From the NCBI GenBank assembly GCA_903862715.1, contig CAIOYY010000057.1:1-64000 (forward strand): a stretch of DNA of 64,000 bases, in the 5' to 3' direction. Shown piece by piece: positions 10,353 to 18,198 of this stretch. The notes beneath the pieces were generated by a model that was not told the DNA's origin, did no database searches, and saw nothing but the letters and a program-made list of their open reading frames with translations. Position numbers and translations under genes: made by a program. How positions within the stretch are numbered: position 1 is the stretch's first letter; every line of letters starts with the position of its first letter. This DNA comes from an uncultured Alphaproteobacteria bacterium (GTDB lineage Bacteria; Pseudomonadota; Alphaproteobacteria; Micropepsales; Micropepsaceae).

Positions 10353-10461
10353 TCCGCTTATCCGAAGCGGAGCCGGCGCTTGGTGCCGGTATGGTCCCTT
10401 TGCGCCCGATATGATAAAAGACAGGGATTGACCAACCTCGCGGTAGGACGGCAGGAGAGGC

Positions 10462-10554
10462 ATGACGGCAACAGGAGTACGGTTTATCCGGTTCTCGCGC
10501 CCAGGCGTCTCCTCCCTCCGGCGCCGCGAAACCGACAAGGAAACCGGAAGCTGA
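10462..10554 (+). CDS. Possible short upstream ORF (30 aa) overlapping the rsfS start
   Basis: ATG at 10462 is preceded by GGAGAGG, the best ribosome site in this stretch. The frame encodes MTATGVRFIRFSRPGVSSLR and ends with a TGA at 10552-10554, inside the proposed CTG start of rsfS. It could be a leader peptide coupling translation to rsfS, or the true start of rsfS displaced by a frameshift. Evidence is positional only. Confidence 0.3.
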   Translation: MTATGVRFIRFSRPGVSSLRRRETDKETGS

Positions 10555-10961
10555 GTCCCTCGCGTACCAAGAGCGCCGCCAAGCCAAAAGACACGACCGA
10601 GCCGTCTCTGCTCTCGTTCATTCTGACTTCCCTCGACGACAATAAGGCACTGGATATCGTCACCATAGATTTCGCGGGGCGGTCTTCGCTATGCGATGCG
10701 ATCGTCGTGGCGACCGGCACGTCACAGCGCCATGTCGCGTCGACGGCGGAACATCTTGCGCGCAAATTGAAGGAAGAAGGCTTCGGCGCCGCGAAAATCG
10801 AAGGATTGCCACAGGGCGACTGGGTTCTGGTCGATGCCGGAGATGTTATTGTGCATCTGTTCCGGCCCGAAGTGCGGGCCTATTACGACCTTGAAGGCAT
10901 GTGGTCGGTTGACGAAACGGCGCCCGACAAGGGCGAAGCGGCCAGCGCGCCGGCTCATTAG
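10551..10961 (+). CDS. rsfS: Ribosomal silencing factor RsfS
   Basis: The core (SLLSFILTSLDDNKALDIVT; DAIVVATGTSQRHVASTAEH; GDWVLVDAGDVIVHLFRPEV; YYDLEGMWSVDE) is the Iojap/YbeB domain, which binds L14 and blocks subunit joining. The frame is open from a TTG at 10380, but the first 57 residues look non-coding and no ATG occurs in frame. A CTG at 10551, overlapping the TGA of the short ORF upstream and preceded by GGAAACCGGAAG, gives the usual length of about 136 residues. The start is uncertain; identity is not. rlmH follows after 3 bases. Confidence 0.9.
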   Translation: MSPSRTKSAAKPKDTTEPSLLSFILTSLDDNKALDIVTIDFAGRSSLCDAIVVATGTSQRHVASTAEHLARKLKEEGFGAAKIEGLPQGDWVLVDAGDVIVHLFRPEVRAYYDLEGMWSVDETAPDKGEAASAPAH

Positions 10962-10964
10962 CGC

Positions 10965-11450
10965 ATGCGCATTACGCTGGTCTGCGTCGGACGCGCGGCA
11001 AATGCTCCCGAACAGGAAATCTGCGACGCGCTGCTGAAGCGCGGCCGCGGCGCGGGAAAAAGCCTTGGATTCACCGACATCGCCTTCCTTGCCGTCGATA
11101 CGTCACGCGCGGCAACCCTGCTTGCGCGCAAGGCGGAAGAAGCCGAACGGTTGACGAAACACATCCCGCCCGCCGCACACCGGATTGCGCTGGATGAGAA
11201 GGGCAAGGCCTTCGGCAGCGAGGATTTCGCGAAACGCCTCGGTACGTTACGCGACAATGGTGTCCGCGACCTTGTGTTTCTGATCGGCGGCCCCGATGGA
11301 TTTTTGCCCGCTTTCCGTGACAATACCGAGGAGCGTCTTGCCTTCGGCCCGCAGACTTGGCCGCATCTTCTGGTGCGCGCGATGCTCGCCGAGCAGATTT
11401 TCCGCGGGATCGCCATATTGGCCGGGCACCCTTATCACCGCGGGGGATAA
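10965..11450 (+). CDS. rlmH: 23S rRNA (pseudouridine1915-N3)-methyltransferase RlmH
   Basis: 161 residues of the SPOUT fold: MRITLVCVGRAANAPEQEIC at the N-terminus, the SAM-binding knot FLIGGPDGF near residue 108, and the C-terminal MLAEQIFRGIAILAGHPYHR, the YbeA signature. It methylates pseudouridine 1915 of 23S rRNA in 70S ribosomes. rsfS-rlmH adjacency is widespread. A truncated-looking helical middle is normal for the alpha version. Confidence 0.95.
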   Translation: MRITLVCVGRAANAPEQEICDALLKRGRGAGKSLGFTDIAFLAVDTSRAATLLARKAEEAERLTKHIPPAAHRIALDEKGKAFGSEDFAKRLGTLRDNGVRDLVFLIGGPDGFLPAFRDNTEERLAFGPQTWPHLLVRAMLAEQIFRGIAILAGHPYHRGG

Positions 11451-11527
11451 GTCCGCGGCGCACCGACTGCCTAAATTAAGTGCTTGTTCCGACATTGTTT
11501 CTTCATGGGGTCCCTCGATATTCCTGA

Positions 11528-11556
11528 TTGCCGGGCGAGCGCGACGCAGCTATAAC
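11528..11556 (+). promoter_or_regulatory. Probable promoter of dksA
   Basis: TTGCCG (11528-11533), a 17-base spacer, and TATAAC (11551-11556) lie 41 bases upstream of the dksA ATG, in an intergenic stretch of 146 bases. Confidence 0.45.
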
Positions 11557-11596
11557 CCCGCCCGAATTGGACCCTCCTTGGTGAGAGTGAGCGTAT

Positions 11597-12013
11597 ATGG
11601 CGACCGATCTGCCGCACTCCTATAAGCCGACGGAAAAAGAGCCGTTCATGAATGAACGGCAGCGCGAATATTTCCGCCGCAAACTCGTAAGCTGGAAAGA
11701 AGAAATCTTACGCGAGTCGCGTGAGACGATTCAGAATCTGCAATCGGAGCCGACGCCGAACGCCGATCTTGCCGATCGCGCGACGACGGAATCCGAGCGC
11801 CAACTGGAACTGAGGACGCGTGACCGTCAGCGCAAACTGATCGCGAAGATCGACGCGGCGTTGCGCCGTCTCGAAGACGGCTCCTACGGATTTTGCGAAG
11901 AAACGGGCGAGCCGATCTCGCTGAAGCGCCTCGATGCGCGCCCGATTGCGACGTTGTCCATCGAAGCACAGGAACGCCACGAGCGGCGCGAAAAAGTGTA
12001 TCGCGACGATTAA
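11597..12013 (+). CDS. dksA: DksA-type RNA polymerase regulator with incomplete zinc finger
   Basis: 138 residues: a coiled coil (about 20-90, EREYFRRKL to RRLEDGSYGF) carrying the NADLADRATTESERQ tip that includes the conserved acidic DxxDxA motif, then the C-terminal module FCEETGEPISLKRLDARPIA. Only one of the four zinc cysteines remains, a state known for alphaproteobacterial DksA. It would enter the polymerase secondary channel and, with ppGpp, adjust rRNA and amino-acid promoters. Monocistronic: promoter before, terminator after. Confidence 0.93.
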   Translation: MATDLPHSYKPTEKEPFMNERQREYFRRKLVSWKEEILRESRETIQNLQSEPTPNADLADRATTESERQLELRTRDRQRKLIAKIDAALRRLEDGSYGFCEETGEPISLKRLDARPIATLSIEAQERHERREKVYRDD

Positions 12014-12032
12014 GCGTTGGCTGAAAGAAAAG

Positions 12033-12061
12033 AAAAAGGCCGGATCATCTCCGGCCTTTTT
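12033..12061. terminator. Bidirectional terminator between dksA and rppH
   Basis: AAAAAGGCCGG (12033-12043), loop ATCATCT and CCGGCCTTTTT (12051-12061) form an 11-bp stem with A/T tracts on both sides, serving the convergent dksA and rppH transcripts. Confidence 0.85.
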
Positions 12062-12075
12062 CTTTTGAGTTGCTC

Positions 12076-12549
12076 TCAACGTCCGATCAGCGGGCCGAAT
12101 TCCGCGAAGACCTTTTCGTAGATCGCACGCTTGAACGGCACGATGATGTTCAGAAGCGTGCCGGCATCGACCCATTTCCATTCCGAAAATTCTTCATGCG
12201 CGGTTTTCAGATTGATTTCGGAATCTGCGCCCAGAAAACGCAGCGCGAACCATTTCTGAATCTGGCCACGAAACTGCCCTTTGAGCGCGACGCCGATCAT
12301 GTGCGCGGGAAGGTCATAGGTGAGCCAGTCAGGATGCTCGGCCAGCACCTTCACATTGCGCGTGCCGATTTCTTCTTCCAGTTCGCGCAAGGCGGCATCG
12401 CGCGGGGCTTCGTGATCGTCGATGCCGCCCTGCGGCATCTGCCAGGCCTCGACGCTTTGATCGATGCGCTTGCCGACAAAGATGTGGCCTTCAGCATTCA
12501 GCAGCAGCATGCCTGCGCAGGGGCGATAGGGTAGATCGGGGACCGTCAC
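12076..12549 (-). CDS. rppH: RNA pyrophosphohydrolase RppH
   Basis: 157 residues with the Nudix box GGIDDHEAPRDAALRELEEE at about residues 41-60 and the RppH-type opening LPYRPCAGMLLLNAEGHIFV. WMQ-like substrate loops are present as VEAWQMPQGG. It removes pyrophosphate from the 5' end of RNA to start decay. Start overlaps the end of the deacetylase-like gene by 4 bases; it is the last gene of the gpmI operon. Confidence 0.95.
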   Translation of the reverse strand: MTVPDLPYRPCAGMLLLNAEGHIFVGKRIDQSVEAWQMPQGGIDDHEAPRDAALRELEEEIGTRNVKVLAEHPDWLTYDLPAHMIGVALKGQFRGQIQKWFALRFLGADSEINLKTAHEEFSEWKWVDAGTLLNIIVPFKRAIYEKVFAEFGPLIGR

Positions 12550-13589
12550 GGCGCGGCCTCGGCCACGGGCGCGGGGACACGCGCGACGGCGCTGATAGGA
12601 GCGAGCACCGCGCCACGTTCGCCGAGCCCCATTGCCCAGCGCGCAATGACATCGGCGGTCTCGATGAAGGGGGCGGCAACACCGACCGCATAGCCTTCCG
12701 TGCGCGCGGCTTCCTCAAGCTGCTGCAGGCGCAACTGAATGGAATCGGCCTGCTGCACCGTATCGAGCACCATCGTGGCACCCGCACTGGTGGTTTGTGT
12801 GCGCGCGGCGACATCCAGCGCAATCGAGCGTGGATAGCTGCCGCCATCGAGAAACAACAGGCCGCGATTCGTCAGCGTCGTCAGAAACGGAACCATGGAC
12901 GTTTCTTCTTCCAAAAATTGCCCGCCCAGCAGATTGGTGACGCCGACATAGCCGGTAAAACGCGATAGCGCCCAATTGAGCCGACGCGTGTTTTCTTCCT
13001 CATTCGCACCGAGAAGGAGAACGCCGAGGCCCGGCGCGGTATTCGCCTCCTCTTCGGTTTCCATCGGGACTTCGACCAGCACTTCGTGACCGGCCCTGCG
13101 GGCGGCGTCGACGATATCCTGACCATTGGGAACTAAAGGGGCGACAGCAATCGAAACCTGCGGCGGAAGGCGGGACAGCGCAAGCGCCGAGCTTACCGGA
13201 TCGATGCCGACGCCGAGCACCACAATGGCAATGCGCGGCCTCGTTTCGGCTGGATCGAATGGATTGCCATAAGCTTCGATCGCGGTGCGACCGTCGGCGG
13301 TGATGCGCGGAACAAGACCTTCTTCAGTGGCTTCGAGCAATGCGGGATCGGCCACCAGCGTTTCGCCGGCATAACGTCTTATGCGCGCATTTGCCGACAG
13401 CGACTGGCTTTCAGGAGAGGGTGCAAGCGCTACGATGTCGAGCGAAACCGAAGGTTGTCCATCGCCGGGCGATCCGAAAACCGCGATCACCGCGATCAGC
13501 GCCGTGATGCCGGCAAGGGTTGCGAGAAACGCAACACCGAGCGCGCCGCCGCCGGAGCTTTTCTCTCTGTCGCCGGACCGGGCGCTCAT
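12546..13589 (-). CDS. Divergent polysaccharide deacetylase family protein (YibQ-like)
   Basis: 347 residues with an N-terminal membrane anchor (about 15-40, GVAFLATLAGITALIAVIAV). The periplasmic domain shows IAIVVLGVGIDPVSSALALS, VSIAVAPLVPNGQDIVDAAR, HEVLVEVPMETEEEANTAPG and RGLLFLDGGSYPRSIA, the layout of the divergent polysaccharide deacetylase family next to ctpA and envC in many proteobacteria. In family members the strand after the first beta usually carries D-D-x-G; here it is VLGVG, so the metal site appears degenerate. Likely linked to the cell-wall function of its neighbours. Confidence 0.85.
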   Translation of the reverse strand: MSARSGDREKSSGGGALGVAFLATLAGITALIAVIAVFGSPGDGQPSVSLDIVALAPSPESQSLSANARIRRYAGETLVADPALLEATEEGLVPRITADGRTAIEAYGNPFDPAETRPRIAIVVLGVGIDPVSSALALSRLPPQVSIAVAPLVPNGQDIVDAARRAGHEVLVEVPMETEEEANTAPGLGVLLLGANEEENTRRLNWALSRFTGYVGVTNLLGGQFLEEETSMVPFLTTLTNRGLLFLDGGSYPRSIALDVAARTQTTSAGATMVLDTVQQADSIQLRLQQLEEAARTEGYAVGVAAPFIETADVIARWAMGLGERGAVLAPISAVARVPAPVAEAAP

Positions 13590-13700
13590 GCGCCGGTTCT
13601 CAGAGTCAGGACGATCGCAAGGAGGCGAAGAGATTTCCCGAACATTTTCCTGCCGCTGCCGCCGAATATCTGTGGCATCGATGGTTACAAGCCACGCGGG

Positions 13701-13730
13701 CGCTAGGCAAGCAATGCTGCTTGCCTAGCG
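13701..13730. repeat. Perfect 13-bp inverted repeat between ctpA and the YibQ-like gene
   Basis: CGCTAGGCAAGCA, loop ATGC, then TGCTTGCCTAGCG form a perfect hairpin in the 167-base gap, with a further partly paired ACGCG/CGCGT outside. There is no U-tract, so it is not an ordinary terminator. On the transcript it lies between ctpA and the downstream gene. Confidence 0.7.
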
Positions 13731-13756
13731 CGTCCACGAGGGAGGCGGATTCGAGG

Positions 13757-15091
13757 CTAGTTCGGTACCGCCGGCGGCGCGGATTGCGCAACCGGAGGAA
13801 CGACACCGCGCAGACGATCCATCGCATAAGCGAGCTGGAAATCGTCATAGGTGGTACCCGGTTCCGGACGGATGACCGGCATCGAGGTATCGCGCTGCGC
13901 ACCTTCGGCATCGAGATGCCCGGCAAGGCTCGCCTCGCTGCGGATCATGAACTGATCGCGCTGCGCCTGATCGGCGGCGGAGAGATTCGACACCGCAATA
14001 TCCGGTGCGATACCCGTGGCCTGAATGGACCGGCCCGACGGCGTGTAATAGCGCGCTGTGGTGAGACGGAGCGCCCCGCCTGCCTGACCGCCGAGCGGAA
14101 TGATCGTCTGCACGGAGCCTTTGCCGAAGGACGTGATGCCGACCACGGTGGCGCGGCGATGATCCTGCAATGCGCCTGCGACGATTTCGGACGCCGAGGC
14201 GGAGCCTTCGTCGATCAGAATGACAATCGGCTTTCCATCCGCGATATCACCCGCTTTGGCGTTATAGCGTTGCGTGTCCTGCGGACGGCGTCCGCGCGTG
14301 GAAACGACTTCGCCGGTTGTCAGGAAAGCATCCGACACGCCGATGGCCTGATCCAGCAGACCGCCGGGATTGGCGCGCAGATCGAGCACATAGCCCCTCA
14401 GCTGTCCGCCGATTTCTTCTTTCAGTTCCGCGATGCCCTGTTCGACACCTTCGACGGTGCGTTCGTTAAACGAGCTGATGCGGATGTAACCGATATCGTC
14501 CTTGGGCTCCCAGCGTACAGCCTGCACGCGAATGACGGCGCGCGTGATCGTAACCTGGAAGGGTGTCTTTTCGCCCTGGCGAAGGACCGTGAGGCCGATC
14601 TGCGAATCCGGCGGGCCGCGCATGCGGTCCACCGCTTCGTTCAGCGGCAGGCCCTGAATGGAAATGCCGTCGATGGCGGAGATGAAATCGCCGCTGAGGA
14701 TGCCGGCGCGTTGCGCGGGCGTATCGTCGATGGGCGCGACAACTTTCACAAGGCCGTCTTCGGAGGTGACTTCGATGCCGAGGCCGCCGAATTCACCGCG
14801 GGTCTGCACCTGCATGTCTTCGAAATCGCTCGGGTCCATATAACTGGAATGCGGATCGAGATGCGTGACCATGCCGTTGATCGCGGCATTGATCAGTTCT
14901 TCATCTTCCACTTCGCGGACGTAATTCGCGCGGACGCGTTCGAACGCGTCGCTGAAAAGATCGAGTTGACGATAGGCCGATAATACATTGGGCGCGCCCG
15001 CTCCCTGAGCGGTCGAAAACAATGCAAATGCACCGGCGAAACCGACTGCAACACTAATGCCGGCGATGGCGAAGCGATTCTTCATCCTCAT
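13757..15091 (-). CDS. ctpA: C-terminal processing peptidase, S41 family
   Basis: 444 residues. Signal or anchor at 4-30 (FAIAGISVAVGFAGAFALFS), a helical segment with LDPHSSYMDPSDFEDMQVQT, a PDZ domain (about 90-180), and the S41 core with the Ser in DEGSASASEIVAGALQDH (about residue 298) and the Lys in FGKGSVQTI (about 322). It trims or degrades periplasmic proteins, often cell-wall hydrolases. Start at 15091 overlaps the envC stop by 4 bases (ATGA) and has GAGAAAGG upstream; 10 extra upstream codons are not used. Confidence 0.94.
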   Translation of the reverse strand: MRMKNRFAIAGISVAVGFAGAFALFSTAQGAGAPNVLSAYRQLDLFSDAFERVRANYVREVEDEELINAAINGMVTHLDPHSSYMDPSDFEDMQVQTRGEFGGLGIEVTSEDGLVKVVAPIDDTPAQRAGILSGDFISAIDGISIQGLPLNEAVDRMRGPPDSQIGLTVLRQGEKTPFQVTITRAVIRVQAVRWEPKDDIGYIRISSFNERTVEGVEQGIAELKEEIGGQLRGYVLDLRANPGGLLDQAIGVSDAFLTTGEVVSTRGRRPQDTQRYNAKAGDIADGKPIVILIDEGSASASEIVAGALQDHRRATVVGITSFGKGSVQTIIPLGGQAGGALRLTTARYYTPSGRSIQATGIAPDIAVSNLSAADQAQRDQFMIRSEASLAGHLDAEGAQRDTSMPVIRPEPGTTYDDFQLAYAMDRLRGVVPPVAQSAPPAVPN

Positions 15092-16260
15092 GGTGCCTTT
15101 CTCAACTCGGCGCTCATCCACGGCGCGGCGTCGATCGTTCTATTGTTACGACGGAGCTCGAAATAGAGCTGCGGCGCCACTGCCTCGGGCAAAACCCCGA
15201 CCGGTTCACCGGCCAGGACCAGGTCCCCGATCCGAACGTCGATCCGGCCGAAACCCGCCAGAAGCAAATGGTAGCCGCCCGTCATTTCTAATATCAAGAC
15301 TTGGCCAAATTTTTGGTAGGCGCCAGCAAAAACGACTTCGCCATCGCCGGGCGCGACAGCCTGTGCGCCGCCCGCCGCTTCATACCAGAAACCCTGAGGT
15401 TCGTCGGTTCCGGGGGTGCGGCCTGGTCCCGCAGGGTCTCCCGCCACCATGGTTCCGACCACCGGCCGGAGCAGGGAACCCCGCTGAAGCTCTCCACCGC
15501 CGCCGGATTGCGGCGTAACCACGACCATTCCCGCGTCCGCGCCCCCTTGGGCGCGCAACACCGCGATACGGTCGAGCAGCGATTTGAGGTCGGTCGTCTC
15601 GCGTGTCGCCTCGTCGGTCAGAAAACGAATTTGCTCGAGCCGGGCCTCGGCCGCTTCCGCCTCCAGGCGGCGTTGGTCGAGAAGCGTTCCCAATTCACCG
15701 CGCGCCGCATTCAGCGCCATGGTTTCCGCCCGCGCCTCGGTGCTTTTGGTTTCCAGTGCCGCGCGTGTCGCCGAGAGCTCGCGCAATTGCAGCCCGAGTT
15801 CGGCCGCCTGGCTGTAAACGGGCGGCAACATGGTGCCGAGCATCATCGCGCCGCGCGCCGCCGCAAGGGAGTCGTCGGAGCGCACCACGAGGGCGGGCGG
15901 CTTATCGGCGTCGAGACGCTGGATCACGGCGAGAAGACGTCCGACGGCTTCCCGGTTTTCGGCAAAGGTCACGCTGATTTCGCGTTCACGCAGCGTAAGA
16001 ACACGAATGTCCTCTGTGGTTGCTGCGAGCGACGTTTCCAATTCCTGGACGCGCGCCGCATTGGCGACGAGGCGTTGCTGCAGCGTTTCGGCTTCGCCCG
16101 CGAGGCGGTCGCGCGCGGCTTGCACTTCCAATGCGTTGGCGCGTTCCGTTTCGAGCGTCAGGCGGGCGCGTTCATAGCGTTCGGCCAGCGTTCCGCCCTC
16201 ATCCGGCGCCGCGGCGGCGAGGAGGAGAAAACTGACCAGCGGAAACAGAACGCGTTTCAT
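15088..16260 (-). CDS. envC: EnvC-like murein hydrolase activator (M23/LytM domain)
   Basis: 390 residues: signal peptide (MKRVLFPLVSFLLLAAAAPD), long coiled coils (about 22-245), and a C-terminal LytM domain (about 290-385; GDGEVVFAGAYQKFGQVLIL). The zinc ligands of active M23 peptidases are missing: the H-x-H element reads QLYFELR. It thus fits EnvC-type activators that switch on amidases at the septum instead of cutting peptidoglycan. Overlaps gpmI and ctpA by 4 bases each. Confidence 0.9.
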   Translation of the reverse strand: MKRVLFPLVSFLLLAAAAPDEGGTLAERYERARLTLETERANALEVQAARDRLAGEAETLQQRLVANAARVQELETSLAATTEDIRVLTLREREISVTFAENREAVGRLLAVIQRLDADKPPALVVRSDDSLAAARGAMMLGTMLPPVYSQAAELGLQLRELSATRAALETKSTEARAETMALNAARGELGTLLDQRRLEAEAAEARLEQIRFLTDEATRETTDLKSLLDRIAVLRAQGGADAGMVVVTPQSGGGGELQRGSLLRPVVGTMVAGDPAGPGRTPGTDEPQGFWYEAAGGAQAVAPGDGEVVFAGAYQKFGQVLILEMTGGYHLLLAGFGRIDVRIGDLVLAGEPVGVLPEAVAPQLYFELRRNNRTIDAAPWMSAELRKAP

Positions 16261-17867
16261 GCGGCGGGACTTTCCGCCTCTCTCGTTTGTCGCGCGCCTG
16301 GCGCTACGAGAAGGAGCGAATGACCGGTCATCGCTGGGGGTTTCGCAATCCCTGCGAGATCTAGCAATGTCGGCGCCACATCGGCCAGACGCCCATTGCC
16401 GAGTTTCACCTGACGCCGCGTGACTTCAGGTCCCAGTACGATGATCGGCACGTCGAGCAGCGTATGCGCAGTGTGCGGTTCACCGGTTTCGGGATCTTTC
16501 ATCTGTTCGATATTGCCGTGATCGGCGGTAACGAGCAAAACGCCGCCCGCTCTCTCCACCGCTTCGCGCAAGCGCCCGAGGCAGACATCGATGAATTCGA
16601 CGGCCTGGATCGCCGCCGGCATCAGGCCGGTATGACCGACCATATCCGGATTGGCGTAATTACAGATGATGAGATCATATTTGCCCGAGCCCACAGCTTC
16701 GACCAGTTTGTCGGTGACTTCGGCCGCCGACATTTCGGGTTGCAGGTCATAGGTCGCGACATTCGGGCTGGGGACGAGAATGCGGTCCTCATGCGGGAAC
16801 TGCGTTTCACGCCCGCCATTCATGAAGAAGGTCACATGCGCGTATTTCTCGGTTTCGGCGATCCGAAGCTGCGAAAGGCCGTGGCCCGCGAACACTTCGC
16901 CAATGGTTTCGGTGATGTCCTGCGGCGGAAAAAGCGCGCCCATGAAGGCCCGCAAGGGTTCGGAATAAACCGTGAGACCGGCGGCCGCAGAAAAGCGCGG
17001 CAGGCGTTTGCGGGCAAAGCCGGAAAAGGCGGGATCGAGCAGCGCCAATGATATTTCGCGGGCGCGGTCGGGACGGAAATTGCCGAACAGAAGCGCGTCG
17101 CCGTCGGAGACCCCCTTATATCCTTCCATAACCGAGGGGAGCATGAACTCGTCGGTGACGCCGTTCGCATAGGACGCCTCGATAGCGGATCGGGCATTTG
17201 CGCCGGGAACACCTTCGCCATCGGTGATGGCGGAAAACGCCTTCGCCACGCGATCCCAGCGCTTGTCGCGGTCCATGCCGTAATAGCGGCCGGAGACAGT
17301 GGCGATCGTGATATTCGGAACGCCCGCAATATCGGCAAGAAAGGCCTCAAGATATTTCAGCGCGCTTTTCGGCGGCGTGTCGCGGCCATCGAGGAACGCA
17401 TGAACGCGCACCTTGAGGCCTGCCTCGGACAATGCGCGCGCCAGCGCCGCGATATGAACCTGATGGGAGTGGACGCCGCCCGGCGACAACAGCCCCATCA
17501 GATGCACGATCTTCGTGCCCGTCTTCGCGCCGGCGACGAAGCTTTCAAATTCGGGAATGGTTTTCAGTGTGTCCTGCGCGACGGCATCGTCGATGCGCGG
17601 AAGATCCTGCATCACAAGGCGGCCGGCGCCGATATTGGTATGGCCGACTTCGGAATTGCCCATCTGTCCATCAGGAAGACCAACCGCGCGACCCGACGTC
17701 GCGAGCAGCGCATTCGGACATTCGCGCAGCATGCGGTCAAAATTCGGGGTGTGCGCGAGGGCAATCGCATTATCGGTCAGTTCAGGGCGATAGCCCCAGC
17801 CGTCAAGGACGCAGAGAACCGCCGGGCGCGGGGCGTCTTTATGGGCGCGAGGGGGCGCAGCATTCAT
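16257..17867 (-). CDS. gpmI: 2,3-bisphosphoglycerate-independent phosphoglycerate mutase
   Basis: 536 residues of the alkaline-phosphatase superfamily. The N-terminal metal Asp lies in LCVLDGWGYRPE and the phosphorylated Ser in GQMGNSEVGHTNIGAGR (about residue 72). The C-terminal metal site is in VTADHGNIEQMKDPETGEPH, with further ligands in YANPDMVGHTG. It interconverts 3- and 2-phosphoglycerate in glycolysis and gluconeogenesis. First gene of a five-gene unit with 4-base overlaps to envC. Confidence 0.97.
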   Translation of the reverse strand: MNAAPPRAHKDAPRPAVLCVLDGWGYRPELTDNAIALAHTPNFDRMLRECPNALLATSGRAVGLPDGQMGNSEVGHTNIGAGRLVMQDLPRIDDAVAQDTLKTIPEFESFVAGAKTGTKIVHLMGLLSPGGVHSHQVHIAALARALSEAGLKVRVHAFLDGRDTPPKSALKYLEAFLADIAGVPNITIATVSGRYYGMDRDKRWDRVAKAFSAITDGEGVPGANARSAIEASYANGVTDEFMLPSVMEGYKGVSDGDALLFGNFRPDRAREISLALLDPAFSGFARKRLPRFSAAAGLTVYSEPLRAFMGALFPPQDITETIGEVFAGHGLSQLRIAETEKYAHVTFFMNGGRETQFPHEDRILVPSPNVATYDLQPEMSAAEVTDKLVEAVGSGKYDLIICNYANPDMVGHTGLMPAAIQAVEFIDVCLGRLREAVERAGGVLLVTADHGNIEQMKDPETGEPHTAHTLLDVPIIVLGPEVTRRQVKLGNGRLADVAPTLLDLAGIAKPPAMTGHSLLLVAPGARQTREAESPAA

Positions 17868-18198
17868 CTAAGGACACAAAGCTCCAGAATCGAAACCACA
17901 TGACGAAAATAGGGAGCGCGCCGACACCTGTCCACGCGCCGCGGCGCCGGGAGTAGGGTTCATGGGCACGGCATCCCTAAAGTTAACACAAGACCCTGAA
18001 AGACCTGGTTTAATTTTATTTCAGCCGCCGGGCGGTGCCGCGCAGCTGCAGCAGGTAATCCCACCGCAGGAAAAGCGCTCCCGAGCTAAGAAAAAATTAG
18101 GCGTGTCCGGGTCAGTATCGACGGCAAGAGGACGCGGGGGCGCCTCTTCTCCTCGCGCTCCCGGCCTTTATCCGCCGGTCTCTATCTCGAAAGCGCCC
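17868..18198. other. Intergenic region (331 bp) between divergent genes
   Basis: Separates gpmI from the methyltransferase. An in-frame extension of the latter to an ATG at 17962 is open, but its translation is low-complexity and unlike the domain that follows. A T-rich patch TTTAATTTTATTTC lies at about 18010-18023. I see no clear -35/-10 pair, RNA fold or repeat here. Confidence 0.5.

Noticed and set aside
13520-14983. 487-codon plus-strand frame over ctpA
   Set aside because: Antisense shadow of a clear S41 peptidase; residue content is that of a GC3 mirror.
17962-18198. N-terminal extension of the methyltransferase
   Set aside because: Low-complexity translation without resemblance to the family; the zinc module begins right after the ATG at 18199.
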